From JBOHUC01 sp050733935 (lineage in GTDB: Bacteria; Eisenbacteria; RBG-16-71-46; DASYSL01), in assembly GCA_050733935.1 (NCBI GenBank), contig JBOHUC010000076.1, positions 1-30,034 of the forward strand: a stretch of 30,034 nucleotides of DNA, written 5' to 3'. The notes beneath the pieces are model-generated. The model was not told the DNA's origin. It was given only the letters and a program-made list of their open reading frames with translations, and searched no databases. Position numbers and translations under genes: made by a program. Of the stretch, positions 1 to 7,425 are shown piece after piece (position 1 is the first letter of the stretch; each line of letters opens with the position of its first letter).

Positions 1-659
1 AAGCCCGGCTGGGGCGTGGTCTTTGCGTCCTTGGCCGGATCTTCCTCGGGAGGAAGATCGGCCGCACCGGGATAGAGCTCCTCGGCACGATCGCGGCACT
101 TCTGCGCCTCGTCCATGAGGGCGCGCGTCTCGAACGCGCGCGCGGCACGAATCAGCGCGCGCGAAGCCTTGACCTTCTCGCCTTCGAGATTCCACAGCTC
201 GCCGAGGCGCTCAGGGATCTTCGGATCGTCGGGGAGAAGACGCGACGCGAGCTCGAGCGCTTCCGCGGCCTCGCTCCGGCGATCGTGTCCGAGCTCGAGA
301 TCGGCGTACTGCTGATAGAAATTCGCGGCGTCGGTGGCGAGTCCGTCCTGCGCGTGCAGCTCAGCCAGCGACTTGAGCGTCTCGAGCTGGCGGAGGTTGA
401 GCCGGAGCATCTTCTTGCAGACGGCGATCGCGTTCTTGACCAGGCCCGCCTTGCGATAGGCCGCGGCCGCTTCCTGATAGCGACGCCCCGCCTCGTCGAG
501 CATGCCCTTCTTGAAATAAAGGTCGCCCAACGTGACGTGCGTGTACGGATCGCTATCGTCCGCGGAGAGGAGCTTCTGATACTCCTCGACCGCGCGATCG
601 AGATCGCCGTTCTGGACGAAGCGTTGGGCTTTTCGCTTGATCTCGAGAGTCTTTTCCAA
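1..659 (-). CDS. TPR-repeat protein, C-terminus cut by window edge
   Basis: About 219 residues are visible and the frame is open at the left edge. I chose the TTG at 659 because a GGAGG lies 7 bases upstream (667-671) and the protein aligns as helical repeats directly from there. The sequence reads as successive tetratricopeptide-type helix pairs, for example FVQNGDLDRAVEEYQKLL, then YTHVTLGDLYFKKGMLDEA, then a run rich in Ala, Glu, Lys and Leu. A Pro/Asp/Glu/Lys-rich linker follows near the edge (PPEEDPAKDAKTTPQPG). No signal peptide is visible, so a cytoplasmic scaffold or protein-interaction role is likely, but the partner is unknown. It starts 27 bases after ftcD and probably shares its transcript. 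TPR proteins cannot be assigned a process from the repeat alone, and nothing links this one to histidine degradation except position. Confidence 0.8.
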   Translation of the reverse strand, partial: MEKTLEIKRKAQRFVQNGDLDRAVEEYQKLLSADDSDPYTHVTLGDLYFKKGMLDEAGRRYQEAAAAYRKAGLVKNAIAVCKKMLRLNLRQLETLKSLAELHAQDGLATDAANFYQQYADLELGHDRRSEAAEALELASRLLPDDPKIPERLGELWNLEGEKVKASRALIRAARAFETRALMDEAQKCRDRAEELYPGAADLPPEEDPAKDAKTTPQPG

Positions 660-666
660 GCCTTCC

Positions 667-671
667 CCTCC
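667..671 (-). promoter_or_regulatory. Shine-Dalgarno GGAGG deciding the TTG start of the TPR gene
   Basis: On the minus strand GGAGG is followed by 7 bases and then TTG GAA AAG. No ATG or GTG in the same frame has a comparable site, so the TTG is the best start. Confidence 0.6.
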
Positions 672-686
672 GCCGCCAATGCGGCG

Positions 687-2225
687 TCAGGCGGTGCGTT
701 CCGTCGCTTCGGCGAAGGCCTTACGGGCCTCCACGAGGGCCTCCTCGGCGTGACGTGCGAGCTCGCCAACGCGTGCCGCCACGGCGTCTTTATCGGCTCC
801 GGCAGGCAGGTTCTTCAGGTTGATTTCGACATTGCAAAGTGCCGACTCGCAGGCGGCGCGGGCCAGAGCGGCCGCCGTGGCCCCGTCGGAGGCGGCATTC
901 GGGTTCCCGATCCGGACGATGCGGGCGGCGAGACGGGCCACCTGAGTCGCGGTTTCCGCGGTTTCGAGCGGTACGCGTGTGGCCTCCCAGGTCGCGTCCT
1001 CGATGGCCTTCTCCCGGTTTTCGGCCTCGGCCGGCGTGCCTTGAGGAAGCCGGAAGGCCGCGAGCACCCGATCGAACGCCTGGCTGTCGCGCCGCATGAG
1101 GCCGGTGAGCCTCCGCCGCCAGGCCTCTGAGTCGTCCTTGATGGCTTTCACCTCTTCCTGAACGGATGCGTGCTTCTTCTTGCCGAGTGTCAAGTTACAG
1201 ACCATGGTCACGAGCGAGGCGGCAAGCGCTCCGCCGAGGGCCGCCGCGGTCCCACCCCCCGGCGTCGGGCTGCCGGACGCCACCTCGTCCAGGAATCCGC
1301 CGAGGGACACCCCCTCGCCCACCGGCGGATGCTGCATGCGGATCTCGAGCACCTGATCGCGCCTGAAGTTCTCGAGCCTCAAGTGATGCTCGGCCGCATC
1401 GAGCATCGCAGCCTGCGGGACGAGGCCCACCACTTCGCAGCCGGTCACGTACGTGCCCCAGCGCTTCGCTTCGTCGTCGATCAGGGCGAGCACGCGGTGG
1501 ATCGGGGTCCCGTCCGTGTTCACGAGATTCATCGAGACCTGCGCCTGCCGGCCGTCGCGAATCGAGAAGCCGAGCGCCTTCACGTAGCGAAGCCCGCCGT
1601 CCCCGAAGCGGATGGCCTTCGCGATCCGCTTCGCGACCGCGACGTCGGCGGTCGCGAGGTTCGCGTTGAACGCGACGAGCGGCCGCCGCGCGCCGATCGC
1701 GACTGCTCCGGCCGTCGGGTGCACCGCATTCGGCCCGAAGTCGGGAACGCGCGCCGGATCCTTGCCGACGAGCTCACGCAGGCCTTCGAACTCGCCGCGC
1801 CTCACGTCCGCCAGATTCTCGCGCTCGGGACGCGTAGCGGCAGCTTCGTACAGGAAGACCGGGACCTTGAGCTCCTCTCCCACGCGCTTCCCGAGCGTGC
1901 GCGCGAGTGCGACGCAATCCTCGAGCGTCACGCCGTCGACCGGGACGAACGGGACCACGTCGGTCGCGCCCATGCGCGGGTGCTGCCCCCGATGGCCGTT
2001 CAGGTCGATGCGCTCGGTCGCGAGCCGGATCGCACGGAACGCTGCCTCGACGCATGCCTCGGGCTCGCCCGCGAACGTGACGACCGAGCGGTGATGGTCG
2101 GCGTCCATCTCGGAGTCGAGCAGCACGACGCCCGGGACGGTCGAGGCCGCGGCGACGAGCGCTTCGACGAGCTCGCGGTCACGGCCTTCGCTGAAATTCG
2201 GGACGCATTCGACGATGCGGGACAT
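687..2225 (-). CDS. ftcD: Glutamate formimidoyltransferase / formimidoyl-tetrahydrofolate cyclodeaminase (bifunctional)
   Basis: 512 residues. This is the last step of histidine degradation: it moves the formimino group of N-formimino-L-glutamate to tetrahydrofolate, releasing glutamate, then cyclises the product to 5,10-methenyl-THF and ammonia. The N-terminal formiminotransferase half (about residues 1-310) opens with MSRIVECVPNFSEGRD and contains HRGQHPRMGATDVVPF, both family hallmarks. The cyclodeaminase half (about 312-512) begins near the glycine-rich SGSPTPGGGTAAALGGALAA. The length matches bifunctional enzymes rather than stand-alone forms. The ATG at 2225 is preceded by AAAGGA at 5 bases spacing, and the frame continues upstream only as non-homologous sequence. 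It lies 26 bases after a small lipoprotein gene in the hut cluster. It replaces the hutG or hutF/hutG end of the pathway, so the formimino carbon enters the folate pool. Cytoplasmic. Confidence 0.96.
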   Translation of the reverse strand: MSRIVECVPNFSEGRDRELVEALVAAASTVPGVVLLDSEMDADHHRSVVTFAGEPEACVEAAFRAIRLATERIDLNGHRGQHPRMGATDVVPFVPVDGVTLEDCVALARTLGKRVGEELKVPVFLYEAAATRPERENLADVRRGEFEGLRELVGKDPARVPDFGPNAVHPTAGAVAIGARRPLVAFNANLATADVAVAKRIAKAIRFGDGGLRYVKALGFSIRDGRQAQVSMNLVNTDGTPIHRVLALIDDEAKRWGTYVTGCEVVGLVPQAAMLDAAEHHLRLENFRRDQVLEIRMQHPPVGEGVSLGGFLDEVASGSPTPGGGTAAALGGALAASLVTMVCNLTLGKKKHASVQEEVKAIKDDSEAWRRRLTGLMRRDSQAFDRVLAAFRLPQGTPAEAENREKAIEDATWEATRVPLETAETATQVARLAARIVRIGNPNAASDGATAAALARAACESALCNVEINLKNLPAGADKDAVAARVGELARHAEEALVEARKAFAEATERTA

Positions 2226-2251
2226 GCGAGTCCTTTCCGCGTTGGGGGAAG

Positions 2252-2875
2252 TCAGTCGGAGGTCACGATGTTCTGAAACCGGCCGCCCTCGTAGTAGTGC
2301 ATCACGGCGGTCTTCTCGAAGATCACGTGCTCGAACGCCTCGTGCGCGAGAACGATCGTCGTCTCGGCCTCGGTCCACGCGACCGGGACGCGCCCGGCCG
2401 GGACATGCATCAGGAAGTCCCCGAGGCGCTCGCGTGGACCACGCCCGGGCCCCGGGTGCCGGCTGATTTCCATGACGCGCGGAGTGGTGGAGTCGGCAAG
2501 AACGGCCACGATGCAGATGACCGAGTCCCCCGAGTGCCCGTGCAGCGCGGCATCGATCCGGCCGTCTCCATCGAAGTCTCCGAGGATCGCAAACGGCACC
2601 TGCTTTGCGCTGAGCTCGTAGCGCCACTCCCCGCTCTCGAAGATCCGGGATGAATAGTCGTGGCGCTCGAAGACCTGGAACGCAGCGTCGTGGGTTCGGA
2701 GCGCCCCGCGCATCGGGCCCGGCAGGTGGAGCTTCGGCCCGCCTTCGGCGGCGAAGAAGTGGGGCTCCGATCGATCGGCGCAACCCGTCGCGGCCAGCGG
2801 GAGGCCCGCGAAAGGACTCGCGAGGAGACTCGCGAGAAGGAGCCGCCCGATGCTCTCGCTCGAAGAACGCTTCAT
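2252..2875 (-). CDS. Predicted lipoprotein of unknown function inside the hut cluster
   Basis: 207 residues and not recognised as a named family. The N-terminus is a lipoprotein-type signal: MKRSSS, a hydrophobic stretch (about residues 12-29), then AATGC with the candidate lipid-modified cysteine at 32. The -3 position is Ala rather than Leu, so the lipobox is imperfect. The mature part contains ILGDFDGDGRIDAAL, a DxDGDGxxD calcium-loop signature of the FG-GAP/VCBS kind, seen once only, so not a full propeller. The start ATG overlaps the hutI stop in the ATGA arrangement (2872-2875), which indicates translational coupling and selects this start over the longer upstream frame. ftcD follows after 26 bases. 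Its place between hutI and ftcD is unusual for an envelope protein. A substrate-sensing or uptake accessory role is possible but unsupported. Confidence 0.75.
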   Translation of the reverse strand: MKRSSSESIGRLLLASLLASPFAGLPLAATGCADRSEPHFFAAEGGPKLHLPGPMRGALRTHDAAFQVFERHDYSSRIFESGEWRYELSAKQVPFAILGDFDGDGRIDAALHGHSGDSVICIVAVLADSTTPRVMEISRHPGPGRGPRERLGDFLMHVPAGRVPVAWTEAETTIVLAHEAFEHVIFEKTAVMHYYEGGRFQNIVTSD

Positions 2876-4158
2876 CGCACCAGAGCCGGCTCCCCGGCCT
2901 GCGTGTCGCGCGTGATCACGCGCTTCCCCCTTCGAAACACGTCGCGCGCGAGCGGCGCCCCCATGTGATACGAGAGCGTGCGGGCGTCGGGCGCGTCCCA
3001 GATCACGATGTCCGCGTCGGCCCCGGGGCGCAGGCATCCGATGCGCCCGGCCCGCCGAAGCGCTCGTGCGGCGGCTTCGGTCGCGCCGATCAGCGCTTCG
3101 TCCGGAGTCATGCGATAGAGACGGCACGCGAGTCCCATGCAGAGGACGAGCGAGTCCACGGTCGAGGTGCCCGGATTGTAATCGGTCGCGATCGCGGTCG
3201 GAACCGAGTGTGCGCGCAGCGAAGCCAGAGGCGGCACCGGCCCGCCGAGCGTGAGCGTGGCGCCGGGCAGGAGCACAGCCACCGTTCCCGCGCGCGCGAG
3301 TGCGGCAATCCCGGCCTCCGAAGCATGATCGAGGTGATCGGCGGAGACCGAACCCAGGTCGGCCGCGAGCTTCGCTCCCCCCCCGTCGCTCAGCTGATCG
3401 ACGTGGAGCCGGAGGGCGAGGTGCGCGTCGCGCGCCGCCTTCGCAAGCCGCCGGGCGTCCGCGGGCTCGAACGAGCCGCGCTCGATGAACGCGTCCACGA
3501 ACTCCGCGTGTCCGTGATCCTGGGCTTCGATCGCGACCGGAATCGCGACCTCCTCGAGGTACGCTTCGCGCCGGTTGCGATACTCAGGCGGCACGACGTG
3601 TGCCGCGAGGACGGTTCCAATCACCGAAAGCGGGGTCTCGCGTCGCACCCGGGCGCCGAGCGCGAGCAGGCGCAGCTCCCCCTCGCGCGTCAGGTCGTAG
3701 CCCGACTTCGCCTCGATCGTCGTCACGCCGCCTTCGAGCATGCGCCAGGCGGTCGCGGTCGCGCGCGCGAGCAATTCTTCGTCGCTCGCCGCCCGCGTCG
3801 CGGTCACGGTCGAGAGAATCCCGCCGCCGCGTTTTGCGATCTCTTCGTAGCTCGCGCCCGCGAGGCGCTTCTCGAACTCGCCCGCGCGGTCGCCCCCGAA
3901 GACGAGGTGTGTGTGCGCGTCGACGAGGCCCGCGGTCACCGCATGGCCCGACGCGTCGAACACCAGCTCGGGCTCCCACTCGTCGAGCACTTCCTCGGTC
4001 GGCCCGGCTTCGACGACCTCGCCGTCGAGCCACGCGACCGCCCCGTCTGCGTAACGCTCGAGCCGGAATCCGGGTCCGAACGCGGGCGAGGCCGGATCGA
4101 GCCCGACCGTGAGCTCGGCTGCGTGAACGATCGCTCCGTCGGCGCGCGCGCGTTTCAC
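2872..4158 (-). CDS. hutI: Imidazolonepropionase
   Basis: 428 residues, cytoplasmic amidohydrolase that hydrolyses imidazolone-5-propionate to N-formimino-L-glutamate, third step of histidine degradation. Metal-site motifs of the family are visible in order: DAHTHLVFGG (His82 and His84), EAKSGYDL in the middle, AAHVVPPEY, LHVDQLSDGGG, DHLDHAS and TDYNPGTS. The start is GTG at 4158, which overlaps the hutU stop in a GTGA arrangement. The stop overlaps the next gene's ATG in an ATGA arrangement, so the gene is coupled on both sides. Length is close to the usual 400-420 residues with a short N-terminal extension. Neighbours hutU and ftcD carry the preceding and following reactions. Confidence 0.97.
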   Translation of the reverse strand: MKRARADGAIVHAAELTVGLDPASPAFGPGFRLERYADGAVAWLDGEVVEAGPTEEVLDEWEPELVFDASGHAVTAGLVDAHTHLVFGGDRAGEFEKRLAGASYEEIAKRGGGILSTVTATRAASDEELLARATATAWRMLEGGVTTIEAKSGYDLTREGELRLLALGARVRRETPLSVIGTVLAAHVVPPEYRNRREAYLEEVAIPVAIEAQDHGHAEFVDAFIERGSFEPADARRLAKAARDAHLALRLHVDQLSDGGGAKLAADLGSVSADHLDHASEAGIAALARAGTVAVLLPGATLTLGGPVPPLASLRAHSVPTAIATDYNPGTSTVDSLVLCMGLACRLYRMTPDEALIGATEAAARALRRAGRIGCLRPGADADIVIWDAPDARTLSYHMGAPLARDVFRRGKRVITRDTQAGEPALVR

Positions 4159-5870
4159 GAGTCGCGCGTCCCCGGCGCGCCCGGCCCGCCCGGTTGCGAC
4201 GGCGGCGGATCGATCGCGGGCAGCGCGAGCCCGGTCTGTCGCGCGTGGGCGATCGCCTCGGCGTAGCCCGCATCCGCGTGCCGCACGACGCCCGTGCCCG
4301 GATCGTTCGTGAGCACGCGCTCGAGACGGCGATCCGCGGCCTCAGTGCCGTCGGCCACGATCACCATGCCCGCGTGCTGGGAGAGCCCGATCCCCACACC
4401 GCCGCCGTTGTGGATCGACACCCAGGTCGCGCCGCTCGCTGTGTTCAACATCGCGTTCAGGAGCGGCCAGTCGGCGATCGCGTCCGAGCCGTCCTTCATC
4501 GATTCGGTCTCGCGATACGGGGAGGCGACCGATCCCGTGTCGAGATGATCGCGCCCGATCACGATCGGCGCCTTGACGCGCCCCTCGCGCACGAGCCGGT
4601 TGAACGCAAGGCCCGCGCGGTGGCGCTCGCCGTAACCGAGCCAGCAGATCCGGGCGGGCAGCCCCTGGAACGGCACCTTCGCTTCGGCAAGCGGGAGCCA
4701 GCGCTGGAGCACGCGATCGTCCGGGAAGAGATCGAGGAGCGTGCGGTCGGTGACGCGAATGTCCTCGGGATCGCCCGACAGCGCGGCCCAGCGGAACGGA
4801 CCCTTGCCACGGCAGAAGAGCGGGCGGATGAACGCGGGCACGAAGCCCGGATACGAGAACGCGGTCGCACGATCGAGGCCCCCCTCGACCGCTTCGCCCC
4901 TGAGGTTGTTCCCGTAGTCGAAGACGATGGCCCCCTGACGCTGGAACTCGACCAGGGCGGCGACGTGCGTGACCATTGAGGAGCGGGCGAGCCGCACGTA
5001 CTCCTTGGGATTCTTCGTGCGGAGCGCGATCGCCTGATCGAGATCGAGTCCCGCGGGCACGTATCCGCCGAGCGGATCGTGCGCGGACGTCTGATCGGTG
5101 GCGGCATCGGGGATGACGCCGCGCAGGAGGAGCTCGGGCAGGACCTCGGCCGCGTTCCCGAGGAGGCCGATCGAGAGCGCCCGTCCCTCGGCGCGTGCTT
5201 CGGCACAGAGCTCGAGCGCGTCGTCGAGCCGGTCGGCGCGGCGGTCGCAGTAGCCGAGCGCGATCCTGCGGTCGAGCCGTGCGGGGTCCACTTCGACCGC
5301 AAGGCACACGCCGCCGTTCAACGTGACCGCGAGCGGCTGCGCGCCGCCCATTCCTCCGAGGCCGGCCGTGACGACGAGTCGTCCCGCGAGCGTGCCCCCG
5401 AAGTGTTGCGCGGCGCATTCGGCGAACGTCTCGAAGGTCCCCTGGACGATCCCCTGCGTGCCGATGTAGATCCACGAGCCCGCGGTCATCTGTCCGTACA
5501 TGAGGAGTCCGCAGCCCTCGAGCTTCCAGAACTCGTCCCAGTTCGACCAGCGGCCGACCAGGTTCGAGTTCGCGATCAGGACCCGCGGCGCGTCCTCGTG
5601 CGTCCTGAACCGCCCGACGGGCTTTCCGCTCTGGACGAGGAGCGTCTCGTCGTTTCCGAGATCCCGGAGATGGGCGACGATGCGCTCGAACGCGTCCCAG
5701 CTCCGCGCCGCGCGCCCGGTGCCGCCGTAGACGACGAGATCCTCCGGGCGCTCGGCGACCTCGGGATCGAGGTTGTTCATGAGCATGCGGAGTGCGGCCT
5801 CCTGCTGCCAGCCGCGGCAGGAGATGGCACTTCCGCGCGGCGCGCGCACGGTGCGGGCCCCGACGCTCAT
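4155..5870 (-). CDS. hutU: Urocanate hydratase (urocanase)
   Basis: 571 residues, close to the usual length of about 555. It converts urocanate to imidazolone-5-propionate using tightly bound NAD+ as electrophile. Family hallmarks: WQQEAALRMLMNNLDPEVAE at the N-terminus, VYGGTGRAARSW, MYGQMTAGSWIYIGTQGI, the nucleotide-binding VTAGLGGMGGAQPLAV, and QGLPARICWLGYGER with the conserved cysteine at about residue 409. The C-terminal ASGATWVSIHNGGGVGIG is also typical. I start at the ATG at 5870 (MSVGARTVRAPRG), 10 bases after the hutH stop. There is no strong Shine-Dalgarno, consistent with coupling to hutH. The stop overlaps the hutI GTG by 4 bases. Cytoplasmic. Confidence 0.97.
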   Translation of the reverse strand: MSVGARTVRAPRGSAISCRGWQQEAALRMLMNNLDPEVAERPEDLVVYGGTGRAARSWDAFERIVAHLRDLGNDETLLVQSGKPVGRFRTHEDAPRVLIANSNLVGRWSNWDEFWKLEGCGLLMYGQMTAGSWIYIGTQGIVQGTFETFAECAAQHFGGTLAGRLVVTAGLGGMGGAQPLAVTLNGGVCLAVEVDPARLDRRIALGYCDRRADRLDDALELCAEARAEGRALSIGLLGNAAEVLPELLLRGVIPDAATDQTSAHDPLGGYVPAGLDLDQAIALRTKNPKEYVRLARSSMVTHVAALVEFQRQGAIVFDYGNNLRGEAVEGGLDRATAFSYPGFVPAFIRPLFCRGKGPFRWAALSGDPEDIRVTDRTLLDLFPDDRVLQRWLPLAEAKVPFQGLPARICWLGYGERHRAGLAFNRLVREGRVKAPIVIGRDHLDTGSVASPYRETESMKDGSDAIADWPLLNAMLNTASGATWVSIHNGGGVGIGLSQHAGMVIVADGTEAADRRLERVLTNDPGTGVVRHADAGYAEAIAHARQTGLALPAIDPPPSQPGGPGAPGTRDS

Positions 5871-5880
5871 GACCGCACGC

Positions 5881-7425
5881 TCACGATCGCGCCCCCGCGA
5901 GCGTTCCATTCGGCAGGAACGGGCGCACCGCCGCCGTGAACGCTCCGTCGAGCAACGCCTGCGCGAGGCGCTCGAGATCCTTGCCGAGCGGCCGGTCGTC
6001 CTCGACCGCCGGGACGAGCGCGCGCACGGCCGCGAGCACCTGGGCGGTCCCGCGCCCGGGCACGAGCGGCTTCCGGAACTCGAGCGCCTGAGCGCCCGCG
6101 AGCAGCTCGCAGGCGACGATGCGGGCCGCATTCTCGAGCACGGCGCGCGCCTTGCGCGCGGCGATCGGCGCCATGGACACGTGATCCTCCTGCCCGGCCG
6201 ACGTCGGGATCGAGTCGACTGTCGCCGGGAAGCAGAGCGTCTTGTTCTCGGAGACGAGTGCGGCCGCCGTGTACTGGACGAGCATGAGGCCCGAATGAAG
6301 CCCGGGCCGCGCCGTGAGGAACGCAGGCAGCCCCGCGGAGCGCTTCTCGTCGGTGAGGAGATCGATCCGTCGCTCGGCGATCGAGCCGATCTCGGCGAGC
6401 GCTGCGGCCACGTGGTCGGACGCGAGCCCGACGTACTGGGCGTGGAAGTTCCCGGAGGAGATCACTTCGTCGCCATCCGCGAACACGAGCGGGTTGTCGG
6501 TCGCCGCGTTCATCTCCCGCTCGACGGTCGCGCGCGCATACGCGAGCGCATCGAGGCTCGCCCCGACGACCTGCGGCACGCAGCGAAGCGAGTACGGATC
6601 CTGGATGCGGTCGCAGTCCTCGTGCGACGCGATTACGGCACTTCCTTCGGTGAGGCCGATCAGCGCCCGCGCCACCGCCGCCTGCCCCGCGTGCGGCCGC
6701 ACCGCCATCGCGCGCGGATCAAACGCGCGCACGGAACCGAGGAGCGCCTCGATTGAGAGGGCCGTGGCCCCCAGGGCTGCGAGCACGAGCCGGTCGGCGG
6801 ATGCGAGCGTGAGGGCAAGAAGGGCCGTCGAGAGCTGGGTCCCGTTGATCAGGGCCAGGCCCTCTTTGGGCTCGAGGGCAAGAGGCTCAAGTCGGGCTTT
6901 GGCAAGCGCCTGGGCGCCGGGGTGAAGGTTTCCCTCGAACTCGGCGTCCCCCTCCCCTATGAGCGCGAGCGCAAAATGGGCGAGCGGTGCCAGGTCTCCG
7001 CTCGCCCCGACCGACCCCTGCTCGGGAACGACCGGATGGACGCCCCGGTTCAAGAGCTCGAGCACGCGCTCGACGAGCACCGGACGCACTCCCGAGACGC
7101 CGAGTGCCAACGAGTTCGCACGCAGGAGTCCGAGCGCCCGCACTTCCGCGGTCGCAAGCGGCCGGCCGACGCCGGTCGCATGGCTCCGGAGAAGATTCAC
7201 CTGGAGGCGCGCGAGATCGGCATCGCCGACGCGGCGGTTCTTGAGCTCGCCGAAGCCCGTGTTGACGCCGTACACGACGGCACGCGAACCGAGCGCGCGC
7301 TCGATCACCGCCCGCGACGCACCGATCGCCGGGAGCGCGCGTGGCGAGAGGCGCACCTCCTCCCTTCCGCGCGCGACCCGCTCGAGCATCTCGAGCGAAA
7401 GACTCCGGCCGTCGATCTCGATCAC
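5881..7425 (-). CDS. hutH: Histidine ammonia-lyase
   Basis: 514 residues. It removes ammonia from L-histidine to give urocanate, the committed step. The autocatalytic MIO cofactor triad Ala141-Ser142-Gly143 sits in GSVGASGDLAPLAH, essentially the position known from characterised enzymes. Other hallmarks are YGVNTGFGELKNRR near the N-terminus, LINGTQLSTALLAL, and DSIPTSAGQEDHVSM near the C-terminus. The start is GTG at 7425 with GGAGGA three bases upstream, and it overlaps the helicase stop as GTGA. The open frame extends much further upstream, but that part is antisense noise with no family similarity. It is first in the hutH-hutU-hutI-lipoprotein-ftcD order. No HutC or HutP type regulator is present in the window. 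Confidence 0.97.
   Translation of the reverse strand: MIEIDGRSLSLEMLERVARGREEVRLSPRALPAIGASRAVIERALGSRAVVYGVNTGFGELKNRRVGDADLARLQVNLLRSHATGVGRPLATAEVRALGLLRANSLALGVSGVRPVLVERVLELLNRGVHPVVPEQGSVGASGDLAPLAHFALALIGEGDAEFEGNLHPGAQALAKARLEPLALEPKEGLALINGTQLSTALLALTLASADRLVLAALGATALSIEALLGSVRAFDPRAMAVRPHAGQAAVARALIGLTEGSAVIASHEDCDRIQDPYSLRCVPQVVGASLDALAYARATVEREMNAATDNPLVFADGDEVISSGNFHAQYVGLASDHVAAALAEIGSIAERRIDLLTDEKRSAGLPAFLTARPGLHSGLMLVQYTAAALVSENKTLCFPATVDSIPTSAGQEDHVSMAPIAARKARAVLENAARIVACELLAGAQALEFRKPLVPGRGTAQVLAAVRALVPAVEDDRPLGKDLERLAQALLDGAFTAAVRPFLPNGTLAGARS

Noticed and set aside
2650..4266. 538-residue plus-strand open frame
   Set aside because: Antisense of hutI, whose metal-binding motifs are intact on the minus strand.
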